Shown: positions 23,616 through 30,013 of the stretch, in pieces
Position numbering within the stretch: position 1 is the stretch's first letter
Layout: each line of letters opens with the position of its first letter
NCBI RefSeq assembly: GCF_002155695.1
Contig: NZ_MUYJ01000016.1
Span: 1-51,450 of the forward strand
Length of the DNA stretch: 51,450 bases
Reading direction: 5' to 3'
Source of the DNA: Erythrobacter tepidarius
Lineage (GTDB): Bacteria > Pseudomonadota > Alphaproteobacteria > Sphingomonadales > Sphingomonadaceae
The notes under the pieces: model-generated
Told to the model about the DNA's origin: nothing
Databases searched by the model: none
The model's input: only the letters and a program-made list of their open reading frames with translations
Translations under genes and position numbers: made by a program

Positions 23616-24056
23616 TCAGACCTCGCCCGACGCTACGGCTTCGAGCGCGATGAGGTAGGACTGCGCCCCGTGGCCCTCGACGGTCTTGGCCGCGGCCATG
23701 CCGACATAGGAGAGATGGCGGAAGCTCTCGCGGGTCTTGGGGTTGGACAGGTGCACCTCGATCACGGGCGTTCTGATCGCCTTGATCGCATCGAGCAGCG
23801 CGATCGAGGTGTGGGTATAGGCCGCGGCATTGAGCAGCACCGCCCGCGCGCCTTCGGCCTGGGCTTCGTGCAGCCAGTCGACCAGCATGCCTTCGTGGTT
23901 GGTCTGGCGCATCTCGATTTCGAGGCCCAATTCGCGGGCGCGATCCTCCAGCATTCCGGCGATGTCGTCGAGCGTGGTGGTGCCGTAGATCTCCGGCTCG
24001 CGAAGCCCCAGGAGATTGAGATTGGGGCCGTTGAGAACGTAGACGAGGTTGGTCAT
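23616..24056 (-). CDS. aroQ: type II 3-dehydroquinate dehydratase
   Basis: A 146-residue type II dehydroquinase, catalysing the third step of the shikimate pathway, conversion of 3-dehydroquinate to 3-dehydroshikimate. The start VYVLNGPNLNLLGLREPEIYG carries the catalytic Tyr; QTNHEG (about 54-59), LNAAAYTHTS (about 77-86, with Asn) and EVHLSNP (about 102-108, with His) are the other active-site blocks. The usual small dodecameric enzyme has this length. It is the first gene of the aroQ-accB-accC cluster. The frame continues upstream to 24329 in non-typical sequence, so ATG 24056 is chosen. Confidence 0.95.
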   Translation of the reverse strand: MTNLVYVLNGPNLNLLGLREPEIYGTTTLDDIAGMLEDRARELGLEIEMRQTNHEGMLVDWLHEAQAEGARAVLLNAAAYTHTSIALLDAIKAIRTPVIEVHLSNPKTRESFRHLSYVGMAAAKTVEGHGAQSYLIALEAVASGEV

Positions 24057-24394
24057 GGCAGCGCGGATAGCGGGAAGGGGCGGGGCAGGGAAGGGTGCGC
24101 GCACCAATTGCTGGATTGCCGCATTCCTACCGTCACAGCCACGCGGCGCCGAGCGTTGGCGGTCTGCCGATATACGGGACGACACGCGCCGCGGAATGGT
24201 CGCCAAGCTCTTGCATCGCAAGGGGCTGGAAGGCCGAACCGGCGCCGGGGTGATCGGTCTTCCAAACGAACTCCAACGCGAGCGAGGGAATGACGATCTC
24301 AGCCATCTGCGTCTCTGCCCTGGCTTCATGCATATCCCGATCCTCGGGTTTCACTGGAAATCCGGCGGCTGGGTGAGGCTCGCGTCATGGCCAA
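24057..24394. other. gene-free interval between aroQ and the holin gene
   Basis: No gene is supported here. A minus-strand frame at 24133-24306 (from MAEIVIPSLALEFVW) is short, has no recognised family and lies in the probable aroQ promoter region, so it could be a remnant at most. Confidence 0.4.
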
Positions 24395-24808
24395 CTACCG
24401 ATCCACCCCCTTGACCTTCCCCCACTGGCGTGCGGCGGTGTAGCCGAGGTAGCCGGTGCCGAACAGGGCGTAGAGCGGTTCGGGCAGGCCATTGAGATAG
24501 GCGTTCATCCCTGCGGCAATGTCGCGTGCGGCGGCGGGGTGGAAAGCGGAGAGCACTCCCATCGGCAGCGCGGTCAGCAGGAGGATGTACATCACGTAGA
24601 GAAAGCTCGGCCGGGCGCGGCTGGTCCAGGGGTCAGCAGAATTGGCCTCGGCGACGATCGCCTTCAACTGCGTTTCGAGCATCTGCATCTCTTGCGTGCC
24701 TTGCAGCGCAATCAGCTCGAGCTTGGCCCTGGCGCGGGCCTCCTTGTCTGGGATGATCTTGTCGATGATCGAGGCGATGGGGCCGATGAGAATGTCGATA
24801 AGGGCCAT
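24395..24808 (-). CDS. GTA-type holin (3TM family)
   Basis: A 137-residue protein of the '3TM holin' family first linked to gene transfer agent release. The N-terminal DILIGPIASIIDKIIPDKEARARAKLELI (residues 4-32) is the typical amphipathic start, then a charged segment, a main membrane span (FLYVMYILLLTALPMGVLSA, about 69-88) and a second hydrophobic segment (PLYALFGTGYLGYTAA, about 115-130). Holins let lytic enzymes reach the cell wall. No GTA or phage structural genes are in the window, so this gene stands alone; its GTA cluster, if any, is elsewhere in the genome. Confidence 0.75.
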   Translation of the reverse strand: MALIDILIGPIASIIDKIIPDKEARARAKLELIALQGTQEMQMLETQLKAIVAEANSADPWTSRARPSFLYVMYILLLTALPMGVLSAFHPAAARDIAAGMNAYLNGLPEPLYALFGTGYLGYTAARQWGKVKGVDR

Positions 24809-24850
24809 GCGGTGCGCTCCTTGACTGTGAGTCGCCCAAAAATGACCAAT

Positions 24851-24880
24851 TAGGTTAAAGTAGGAAAATGAATTAACCTA
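24851..24880 (-). terminator. hairpin at the end of the citE-like gene
   Basis: Arms taggttaa (24851-24858) and ttaaccta (24873-24880), overlapping the citE-like stop codon. On the minus strand a T-rich stretch follows about 10 bases after the stem. It probably ends the long minus-strand unit coming from the psp region. Confidence 0.45.
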
Positions 24881-25777
24881 TTTCTCGCCCGCTTCGGCCA
24901 GAAGCCGCTGCGCCAGCGCCAGATGAGGCCGATCGAGCATGGCGCCGTCCAATGCAACCACGCCTGCACCGGGGTGGTCGGCAAAGGCCTGCACCACGGC
25001 GCGGGCGTGGGCCAGTTCCTCGGCGCTGGGGGTGAAGGCGGCATTGATTGGATCGACCTGCGCCGGGTGGATCGCGAGCATCCCGGCAAAGCCTTGCGCC
25101 CGCACCCGCTGGGCGCGCGCCGCCAGCGCATCAAGATCGCGGAATTCGGGCTGCACCGTCTCGATTGCCGCCACCCCCGCCGCCGCAGCGCCAAGCAGGC
25201 AAAGGCTGCGCGCCATCTCGTAGGTGTGCGAATATTCCCCGTCCGGCCCCCGTTGCTCGCGCGCGCCCAGCGCCGCGGACAAGTCCTCCGCTCCCCAGCT
25301 CATCGCCACCAGCCGCTCGCGGCCTGGATAGGTGCCGGCATAGTCGCCGGTGCGGAACATGGCTGCCGCGGTCTCAGTGACGAGCGCGGCTACAGCCGTG
25401 CGCCCCGGCGGGATGCCGTTGGCGGCTTCCAGCGCGGTCAGATAGTGGTGCAGGCGGGTGATGTCGCTCGCGCCTTCCGCCTTGGGTAGCAACACCCCGC
25501 CCGGGCGCGAAGGCATGATTGCGGCGAGATCGGCGATGCAGTCGGCCGTGCTGACCGGATTGATCCGCACCCACAGCCGCCCGCGGTTGGCAGCAGCGCT
25601 GATCTGCTCGCACACCATCAGCCGCGCCGCCGACTTGTTCTCGGGCGAAACCGAATCCTCCAGATCGATCAGCGCGATGTCCGCATGGCTGGCGATTGCC
25701 TTGCCCATCTTCTTTTCGCTGTCACCGGGGGCGAACAGCCACGAGCGCATTCTCGGCGAAGCGAAGGTGTCAGCCAT
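24878..25777 (-). CDS. HpcH/HpaI aldolase / citrate lyase beta-like protein
   Basis: A 299-residue TIM-barrel protein of the CitE/HpcH family, which cleaves or hydrolyses CoA thioesters of short organic acids (for example malyl-CoA or citramalyl-CoA). Visible blocks are RSWLFAPGDSEKKMGKA (11-27), IALIDLEDSV (about 34-43, with the metal Asp/Glu), LWVRINPV (about 68-75), LLPKAEG (about 96-102) and FAGMLAIHPAQVDPIN near the end. The exact substrate cannot be told from the sequence. It lies 12 bases downstream of sufE on the same strand. Confidence 0.85.
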   Translation of the reverse strand: MADTFASPRMRSWLFAPGDSEKKMGKAIASHADIALIDLEDSVSPENKSAARLMVCEQISAAANRGRLWVRINPVSTADCIADLAAIMPSRPGGVLLPKAEGASDITRLHHYLTALEAANGIPPGRTAVAALVTETAAAMFRTGDYAGTYPGRERLVAMSWGAEDLSAALGAREQRGPDGEYSHTYEMARSLCLLGAAAAGVAAIETVQPEFRDLDALAARAQRVRAQGFAGMLAIHPAQVDPINAAFTPSAEELAHARAVVQAFADHPGAGVVALDGAMLDRPHLALAQRLLAEAGEK

Positions 25778-25789
25778 TGCTCTATCCTC

Positions 25790-26200
25790 TCAAGCGGCAG
25801 CCAGCCGCGCGGCGTGCTGCTGCACAAGCGCGATCATGTTGGGCACGCCCTGCGTGCGGTTGCTCGACAGCTGGTTCTTGAGATCGAACGGCGCGAGCGC
25901 GGCGGCGATATCCATCGCGGCGATCTCGGCGGCGGGTCGGTCCTGCACCGCGGCGATCACCAGCGCGACGATGCCCTTGGTGATCGCGGCATTGCTGTCG
26001 GCAAGGAAATGCAGACGATCCGCCTGGGTGCCGACGGGATAGACCCACACCGCAGCCGAACAACCGCGTACCAGCGTCGCGTCGGTCTTGAGCGCATCGG
26101 GCATCGGTTCAAGGCTGCGGCCAAGCTCGATCAGCAGGCCGTAGCGTTCGTCGGCATCGAGAAATTCGTATTCTTCGAGGATATCGGACAAACTGCGCAT
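25790..26200 (-). CDS. sufE: SufE-family sulphur acceptor
   Basis: A 136-residue SufE protein that accepts sulphur from the SufS cysteine desulphurase in Fe-S cluster assembly. The conserved RGCSAAVWVYP block (about 45-55) holds the acceptor Cys, and NQLSSNRTQGVPNMI (about 109-123) is the usual C-terminal signature. The length is typical. It is 42 bases downstream of the last small gene of the psp array and 12 bases upstream of the citE-like gene, so it may be read through from the psp promoter as well as from its own. Confidence 0.92.
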   Translation of the reverse strand: MRSLSDILEEYEFLDADERYGLLIELGRSLEPMPDALKTDATLVRGCSAAVWVYPVGTQADRLHFLADSNAAITKGIVALVIAAVQDRPAAEIAAMDIAAALAPFDLKNQLSSNRTQGVPNMIALVQQHAARLAAA

Positions 26201-26242
26201 GGGCCGCAGTTAGGCAGGGCCAGCGCGAAACGGAAGAGGCAA

Positions 26243-26419
26243 TTACCCGCCCAAGCCCCCCGGGCGGGTGAAGGCGTGCCAGATCACGTAGAACCAGCCG
26301 AAGAAGCCGTGAACAATGGCCCAGATGATCGACTTGTGCAGGCTCCAGCTGATCGTCACCGCGATCGCGCTGCCGAGGCCGATCCCGGCCTGCGCCGCAG
26401 AGCTGGTGGCACTGCTCAC
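26243..26419 (-). CDS. 58-residue membrane peptide at the end of the psp array
   Basis: A 58-residue peptide starting MSSATSSAAQAGIGLGSAIA and then IAVTISWSLHKSIIWAIVHG and a Trp/Phe-rich hydrophobic stretch, with one to two membrane segments and a Gly-rich tail (TRPGGLGG). Translation starts at a GTG overlapping the preceding stop (GTGA). It carries no coiled-coil motif, unlike its upstream neighbours. No family is recognised; the aromatic-rich C-terminal half suggests a small bacterial membrane protein ending the stress operon. It is too short to be certain, but the coupling and the composition support a real gene. Confidence 0.55.
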   Translation of the reverse strand: MSSATSSAAQAGIGLGSAIAVTISWSLHKSIIWAIVHGFFGWFYVIWHAFTRPGGLGG

Positions 26420-26667
26420 AGTTCCACCCCGCTGGCGATGGCTTCGAGCTTGCGGATGCGTTCCTTGAGATCGGCCAGTTCGATGCGCGCGGTGCCGATG
26501 CCCGAGCCGTCCTCGCCCGCCCCACGGGCACAGGCGCGGTCAAGCTCTTGCCGCTTGAGATCGAGCCAGCCCTGCCAGGCGCGCAGCAGGCTGGCAGCGA
26601 TTACGATCAGCCCGATGAGGCTTGCGCTGGTTATGATCAGGGTCGGGTCGAGCAAGGTGGTGATCAT
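26416..26667 (-). CDS. PspB-like small membrane protein (short coiled coil)
   Basis: An 83-residue protein: an N-terminal membrane helix (TLIITSASLIGLIVIAASLL, about 9-28) and a charged C-terminal coiled coil ending LADLKERIRKLEAIASG. The last part aligns with the PspB-type pattern 'R-I-x-x-L-E-x-I', but the trailing 'IEALR' part seen in the upstream paralogues is absent. The start overlaps the preceding stop and its own stop overlaps the next start, both by four bases. It is probably an inner-membrane partner of the stress system. Confidence 0.6.
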   Translation of the reverse strand: MITTLLDPTLIITSASLIGLIVIAASLLRAWQGWLDLKRQELDRACARGAGEDGSGIGTARIELADLKERIRKLEAIASGVEL

Positions 26668-27005
26668 TCGCTCTTCTCCTCTCTGGCCGCGGGCAGCGCG
26701 CCTGTGCTCGCTTTGGATTGGGGCTGCGCCCTGAGGGCTTCGATTTCGGCGGCGATGCGCGCCTGTTCGCGCGCCGCGCTGGTGTTGCCGTCGGTGGCGA
26801 TGCGTTCGAGCACCTTCACCCGTTCGCGCAGGTCCGCCAGCTCGCGCCGGGTGGCTTCGAGTTCGGCAATACAGCGTCCCTCGCCGCGCGGGATGACCTT
26901 TTGGTTGCCGTCCTCGTCGGTGATGATTCCGGCCCGCGCCTGGACGGATTGGACGATCCCCCAGATCACGATGCCGACCAGCGCGACAATCGCCCAGCTG
27001 CTCAT
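26664..27005 (-). CDS. PspB-like membrane/coiled-coil protein (paralogue 4)
   Basis: A 113-residue protein: one membrane helix at the start (WAIVALVGIVIWGIVQSV, about 4-21), then a short basic/Gly linker (IITDEDGNQKVIP) and a coiled coil with the motif RVKVLERIATDGN (about 62-74) and IAAEIEALRA about 15 residues on. The tail is low complexity. The motif matches the PspB C-terminus and that of the three neighbours upstream. Four-base overlaps couple it on both sides. The role is inferred: membrane-bound sensor or partner of PspA. Confidence 0.65.
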   Translation of the reverse strand: MSSWAIVALVGIVIWGIVQSVQARAGIITDEDGNQKVIPRGEGRCIAELEATRRELADLRERVKVLERIATDGNTSAAREQARIAAEIEALRAQPQSKASTGALPAAREEKSE

Positions 27006-27310
27006 CGTGCGACTTCCTCGCCACCTGCCGCGGCGGGTGCCGGAAGATCGCGGCGCAGCGCCTCGATTTCATCCGCCAGCAGATTGCTGCGGTCGGTAGC
27101 GATCCGTTCGAGCACGCGCAGGCGATCCTCGATCATCTGCTGGCGCTCGGCGATCTCGCGGATTTCCGGTGCCTGCGGCTGGGCCTGGGCTTTGGCCTCG
27201 TAGCGCAGCCGCTTGCCCTGCATCACCTTGTCGACGATGCCGTTGAGCGTCATGCCCGCGATCAGGGCAATCGCGATGATGGTGATCGCGATGATGGCCT
27301 GCTCGGGCAT
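27002..27310 (-). CDS. PspB-like membrane/coiled-coil protein (paralogue 3)
   Basis: A 102-residue protein: membrane helix IIAITIIAIALIAGMTLNGI (about 6-25), a basic linker (KVMQGKRLRYEAK) and a Q/E-rich coiled coil with RLRVLERIATDRS (about 64-76) followed by ADEIEALRRD. The C-terminal end is Ala/Pro/Gly rich. It shares the pattern of its neighbours, differing mainly in the linker. One-base (TGATG) and four-base overlaps join it to the genes before and after. No enzymatic motif is seen. Confidence 0.65.
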   Translation of the reverse strand: MPEQAIIAITIIAIALIAGMTLNGIVDKVMQGKRLRYEAKAQAQPQAPEIREIAERQQMIEDRLRVLERIATDRSNLLADEIEALRRDLPAPAAAGGEEVAR

Positions 27311-27669
27311 CAGGCTTCCCCTTTGTCCATCAGGTTCGAAAGCGCGCGGTCACGCAGCGCGTCGATTTCGGCGCCGAGATGATAGCCACCGTCGGTGACG
27401 ATCCGTTCGATGTTGGCAAGCCGATCCTTCATCGCGCCCAGTTCGGCGCGCAGTTCGGCGTTTTCCTGAGTCAGCAGGGTGACGCGGTGCGCGGTCTGCT
27501 TGTCGGAGCCGGGCTTGAGCGACTGCCCCCACATCCCTTCGAGCGGATAGCCGTTCTTGATCTTCATCCGGGTGGTCTGGAACGAGACGAGGATGCCCAT
27601 CGCACCGAGCACGAAGGCTCCGGCGATGATCCAGCCCAGATAGGGGAGAAAGGGCGAAAGCTGTTCCAT
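27310..27669 (-). CDS. PspB-like membrane/coiled-coil protein (paralogue 2)
   Basis: A 119-residue protein: membrane helix YLGWIIAGAFVLGAMGILVS (about 10-29), a longer linker (KNGYPLEGMWGQSLKPG), and a coiled coil with RLANIERIVTDGG (about 83-95) and LGAEIDALRD after it. The PspB-type 'I-E-R-I' motif and the trailing 'I-x-A-L-R' are conserved. The start codon shares one base with the upstream stop (TAATG). It is the only one of the set with the Gly/Trp-rich linker, which might contact a different partner. Confidence 0.65.
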   Translation of the reverse strand: MEQLSPFLPYLGWIIAGAFVLGAMGILVSFQTTRMKIKNGYPLEGMWGQSLKPGSDKQTAHRVTLLTQENAELRAELGAMKDRLANIERIVTDGGYHLGAEIDALRDRALSNLMDKGEA

Positions 27670-27980
27670 TACGCGCGTTCCTTCTTTTCCAGGCCCAGCG
27701 GCAGGCCGGCGCCTTCATCGACCCGGCGCGTATCGCGCAGGGCTTCGATCTGGGTGGCGATGTCATAGCCACGATCGGTGACGATGCGCTCGAGCACCTG
27801 CACCCGGTCTTCGAGCCGCTGGATCTGGCTGGCATATTGCGCGGCCTTTTCGGCGGTTTGCTCGGCAGTGGCACCCAGCTGCATCTCGGCGATCTTCTGC
27901 TGGTGCTTGGTCCAGATGGCGATGATCGGGATCATCAGCGCGACGATCGGGATCATGACACCCAAGGTTCCTGCATCCAT
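27669..27980 (-). CDS. PspB-like membrane/coiled-coil protein (paralogue 1)
   Basis: A 103-residue protein: N-terminal membrane helix TLGVMIPIVALMIPIIAIWT (about 5-24), a K/Q-rich stretch (KHQQKIAEMQLG) and a coiled coil with RVQVLERIVTDRG (about 59-71), then IATQIEALRD. It shows the PspB layout (short periplasmic start, one span, cytoplasmic coiled coil) and the same motif as pspB itself. It begins 31 bases after pspC on the same strand and overlaps the next start by one base. Confidence 0.65.
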   Translation of the reverse strand: MDAGTLGVMIPIVALMIPIIAIWTKHQQKIAEMQLGATAEQTAEKAAQYASQIQRLEDRVQVLERIVTDRGYDIATQIEALRDTRRVDEGAGLPLGLEKKERA

Positions 27981-28011
27981 GTTTTGCGTCCCCTGTTGAC
28001 GTGGTGGCGGT

Positions 28012-28386
28012 TCAGCGCAGCCGCTCGATCTCGGCGGTCAGACGCGGGTTGCTGCTGACATAGTGGGCTTCCACCGCGGCCAGACGGCGGTCGATATCGC
28101 GGAAATTGGCGCGGATCTCGCGGGCGGTGCGCTTCGGGCTTTGACGGATGCCTTGCCAATATTTCTGCTCGCTTTCATCGCGATAGAGGTGGGGGGGCTT
28201 CTTGTTGAGGATGAAGCCGAGGATGAAGTAGGCGAGAATCGGCCATCCCAGCCCGAGCGAGAGCGCGAGCGTGCCAAGCCGGACCCAGAAGACATTGACC
28301 CCGGTGTAATCGGCGATGCCCGAGCAGACGCCCATAAGCTTGGCATTGTGGTTGTCGCGGTAAAGCGTGGTGCGGGGGCTGTTCAT
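28012..28386 (-). CDS. pspC: phage shock protein PspC
   Basis: A 124-residue PspC. The conserved N-terminal block LYRDNHNAKLMGVCSGIADY (8-27) with 'GVCsGiA' is the family hallmark, followed by a membrane segment (LGTLALSLGLGWPILAYFIL, about 37-56). The C-terminal part is charged and ends with DIDRRLAAVEAHYVSS and then TAEIERLR, a coiled-coil motif like that in the PspB paralogues. PspC works with PspB in the inner membrane to sense stress and control PspA. The start overlaps the pspB stop by four bases. Confidence 0.9.
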   Translation of the reverse strand: MNSPRTTLYRDNHNAKLMGVCSGIADYTGVNVFWVRLGTLALSLGLGWPILAYFILGFILNKKPPHLYRDESEQKYWQGIRQSPKRTAREIRANFRDIDRRLAAVEAHYVSSNPRLTAEIERLR

Positions 28387-28688
28387 GCGCGGGTTCCCTT
28401 CTTTTCGGCGATCAGCTGTTCAAGTTCGCGCAGCTGCTGGTTGTCCTTTTCCTGATCGGCGATCAGCCGGCGGGCGGGGGTGAAGGCCGGATCATCGGCG
28501 GCGACCAGACGCTCGACCGTGTCCATCCGTTCATCGAGCCGCTTGGCGAGGTTGTAGAGTTCCTCCAGCAGCACCTCGTCATCGCTGGTGATGGTTGCGG
28601 CGGTCTTCCACTTGGTGATGTAGTGGAGAATGACCCAGGGCAGGCCGATGAACAGCGTCGCGACGACAAAGACGACTTCGAAATCCAT
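28383..28688 (-). CDS. pspB: phage shock protein PspB
   Basis: A 101-residue PspB. A membrane helix (VVFVVATLFIGLPWVILHYI, about 5-24) comes first, then the coiled coil RLDERMDTVERLVAADDP, which fits the PspB end 'RxRExxxxLExIL'. It is slightly longer than the 74-residue E. coli protein because of an added tail (about 70-101). It is the best match among the several PspB-like genes here. It starts three bases after the pspA stop. Confidence 0.85.
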   Translation of the reverse strand: MDFEVVFVVATLFIGLPWVILHYITKWKTAATITSDDEVLLEELYNLAKRLDERMDTVERLVAADDPAFTPARRLIADQEKDNQQLRELEQLIAEKKGTRA

Positions 28689-28691
28689 GGC

Positions 28692-29378
28692 CTATTCCCC
28701 CTTCTTTTCGCCGCTCTTGCCGAGCGCTTTCTTCATAGCCTCAAGCTCGTCATCGATCGCATCCGAACCGGCGAGCGCCGCGATTTCGTCGGCGAGCGAC
28801 GGGGTCTTGCCTTCGGCGATCTGCAAGGCGTCGGCGCGGCCTTCGGCATAGTCGACCCGGCGTTCGAGCTGGTCGAAGCGAGCCAGCGCCTCGTCGGTGC
28901 GCTCGGTGCTCAACAGCGTGCGCAGCTTGACGCGGTTCTCCGCGCTTTCGAGGCGTGCGGCGATCGCGGTCTGGCGGCTGCGGGCTTCGCGCAGGCGGTG
29001 TTGCAATTTCTGGATATCGTCCTCATAGGCGCGCAGGGCATCGTCGAGCACGGCGATTTCCGCCTTGAGCTGCTCGGCCATGTCGGCGGCCTTCTTTTTT
29101 TCGACGAGCGCCGCGCGGGCGAGATCCTCGCGGTCTTTCGACAGGGCGAGCTGGGCCTTTTCGGCCCAGTCGGCCTGCAAGCGCTCGAGCTTCACGCAGT
29201 GGCGATGCATTTCCTTCTGGTCGGCGATGGTGCGCGCGGCGCTGGCACGCACTTCGACCAGGGTTTCCTCCATTTCGAGGATGATCATCCGGATCATCTT
29301 GCTAGGATCATCCGCCTTATCGAGCATATCGTTGAAATTGGCGGCAATGATATCGCGGGTGCGGCTGAAAATGCCCAT
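28692..29378 (-). CDS. pspA: phage shock protein PspA
   Basis: A 228-residue PspA/IM30 protein, a membrane-associated coiled-coil ESCRT-III-like scaffold that keeps the inner membrane intact and, in the resting state, holds back PspF. The start MGIFSRTRDIIAANFNDMLD and the following MIRMIILEMEETLVEVRASA segment are diagnostic. A GGAG site lies 8 bases before ATG 29378. The frame remains open upstream to ATG 29666, without a stop: 96 extra codons (Pro/Ala-rich, with a SRLDEEIEALRRS segment) could be joined to PspA. Thus a longer form cannot be excluded. The operon is driven by the sigma-54 promoter at 29897-29912. Confidence 0.95.
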   Translation of the reverse strand: MGIFSRTRDIIAANFNDMLDKADDPSKMIRMIILEMEETLVEVRASAARTIADQKEMHRHCVKLERLQADWAEKAQLALSKDREDLARAALVEKKKAADMAEQLKAEIAVLDDALRAYEDDIQKLQHRLREARSRQTAIAARLESAENRVKLRTLLSTERTDEALARFDQLERRVDYAEGRADALQIAEGKTPSLADEIAALAGSDAIDDELEAMKKALGKSGEKKGE

Positions 29379-29667
29379 GAAGGCTACTCCATCGAGAAAC
29401 GAGTTGACCCGATCAAGCGGAGCGACTCGCTCCTGCTGCTGCGGGTTGGTGCGTCCGCGAGACTGCGTCGGGGTGGGGCTGCGGCGCAAGGCTTCGATTT
29501 CCTCGTCGAGCCGCGACAGCCGTCCCGACGACAGCAGCCGGGAGGGTTGGGCCGGAGCATCGCTGCCGGGCTCGACGCGCTCGGGGCGGGCATCGCCGGC
29601 AGCATCGGCGGGGGGGGCATCCCGGGCGGGGCGCTCCGGCCCGAGGGGGTCGAACGGATCGCCCATC

Positions 29668-29853
29668 TCAGGCCATCTCGACCATCGCGCCGCTTTCGGC
29701 GGCGGGATGGCCCAGCGGGGCAGCCTTGGCCGCACCCGGCTGGATCTGCGCGGACAGCGCGATCATTAGCACCATCGCGGCGATGCTGGCCATCGCGGCC
29801 TGTCCGAGCTTGGTGCTCCAGAAACTGCCTTGCGCGGAGTTCTTGTTGATCAT
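29668..29853 (-). CDS. small membrane peptide heading the psp operon
   Basis: A 61-residue peptide with a single membrane helix (AMASIAAMVLMIALSA, about 20-35), a basic N-terminus (MINKNSAQGSFWSTK) and an Ala/Gly/Pro-rich tail. It is the first gene after the sigma-54 promoter and has a GGAG ribosome site (minus strand ggaggcccga before ATG). Its stop is followed one base later by the ATG of the 96-codon extension upstream of pspA. No named family is recognised; small hydrophobic proteins are common in psp operons. Confidence 0.65.
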   Translation of the reverse strand: MINKNSAQGSFWSTKLGQAAMASIAAMVLMIALSAQIQPGAAKAAPLGHPAAESGAMVEMA

Positions 29854-29896
29854 TCGGGCCTCCCAAAGTCAAAAGCGGTGGTCTTGTCAGCGAAAA

Positions 29897-29912
29897 AGCA
29901 ATCGCCGTGCCA
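29897..29912 (-). promoter_or_regulatory. sigma-54 (-24/-12) promoter of the psp operon
   Basis: Reading on the minus strand the sequence is TGGCACG-GCGA-TTGCT, an exact match to the RpoN consensus TGGCACG-N4-TTGCW. It lies 44 bases upstream of the first operon gene and is divergent from pspF, whose product is a sigma-54 activator. Upstream PspF-binding sites would lie between 29913 and 30013. Confidence 0.85.
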
Positions 29913-30013
29913 AACCCCGGAAAAGGCGGAAATCCGCGGTTTTTGGGCCGTTCGAGCGGATGTGTATTGGTCTCTATTGCCAAGCTTTGGGGAATTTTAC
30001 TATAGATTGGTCG

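Noticed and set aside
24133..24354. Short minus-strand frame upstream of aroQ
   Set aside because: No family, no ribosome site and located where a promoter is expected.
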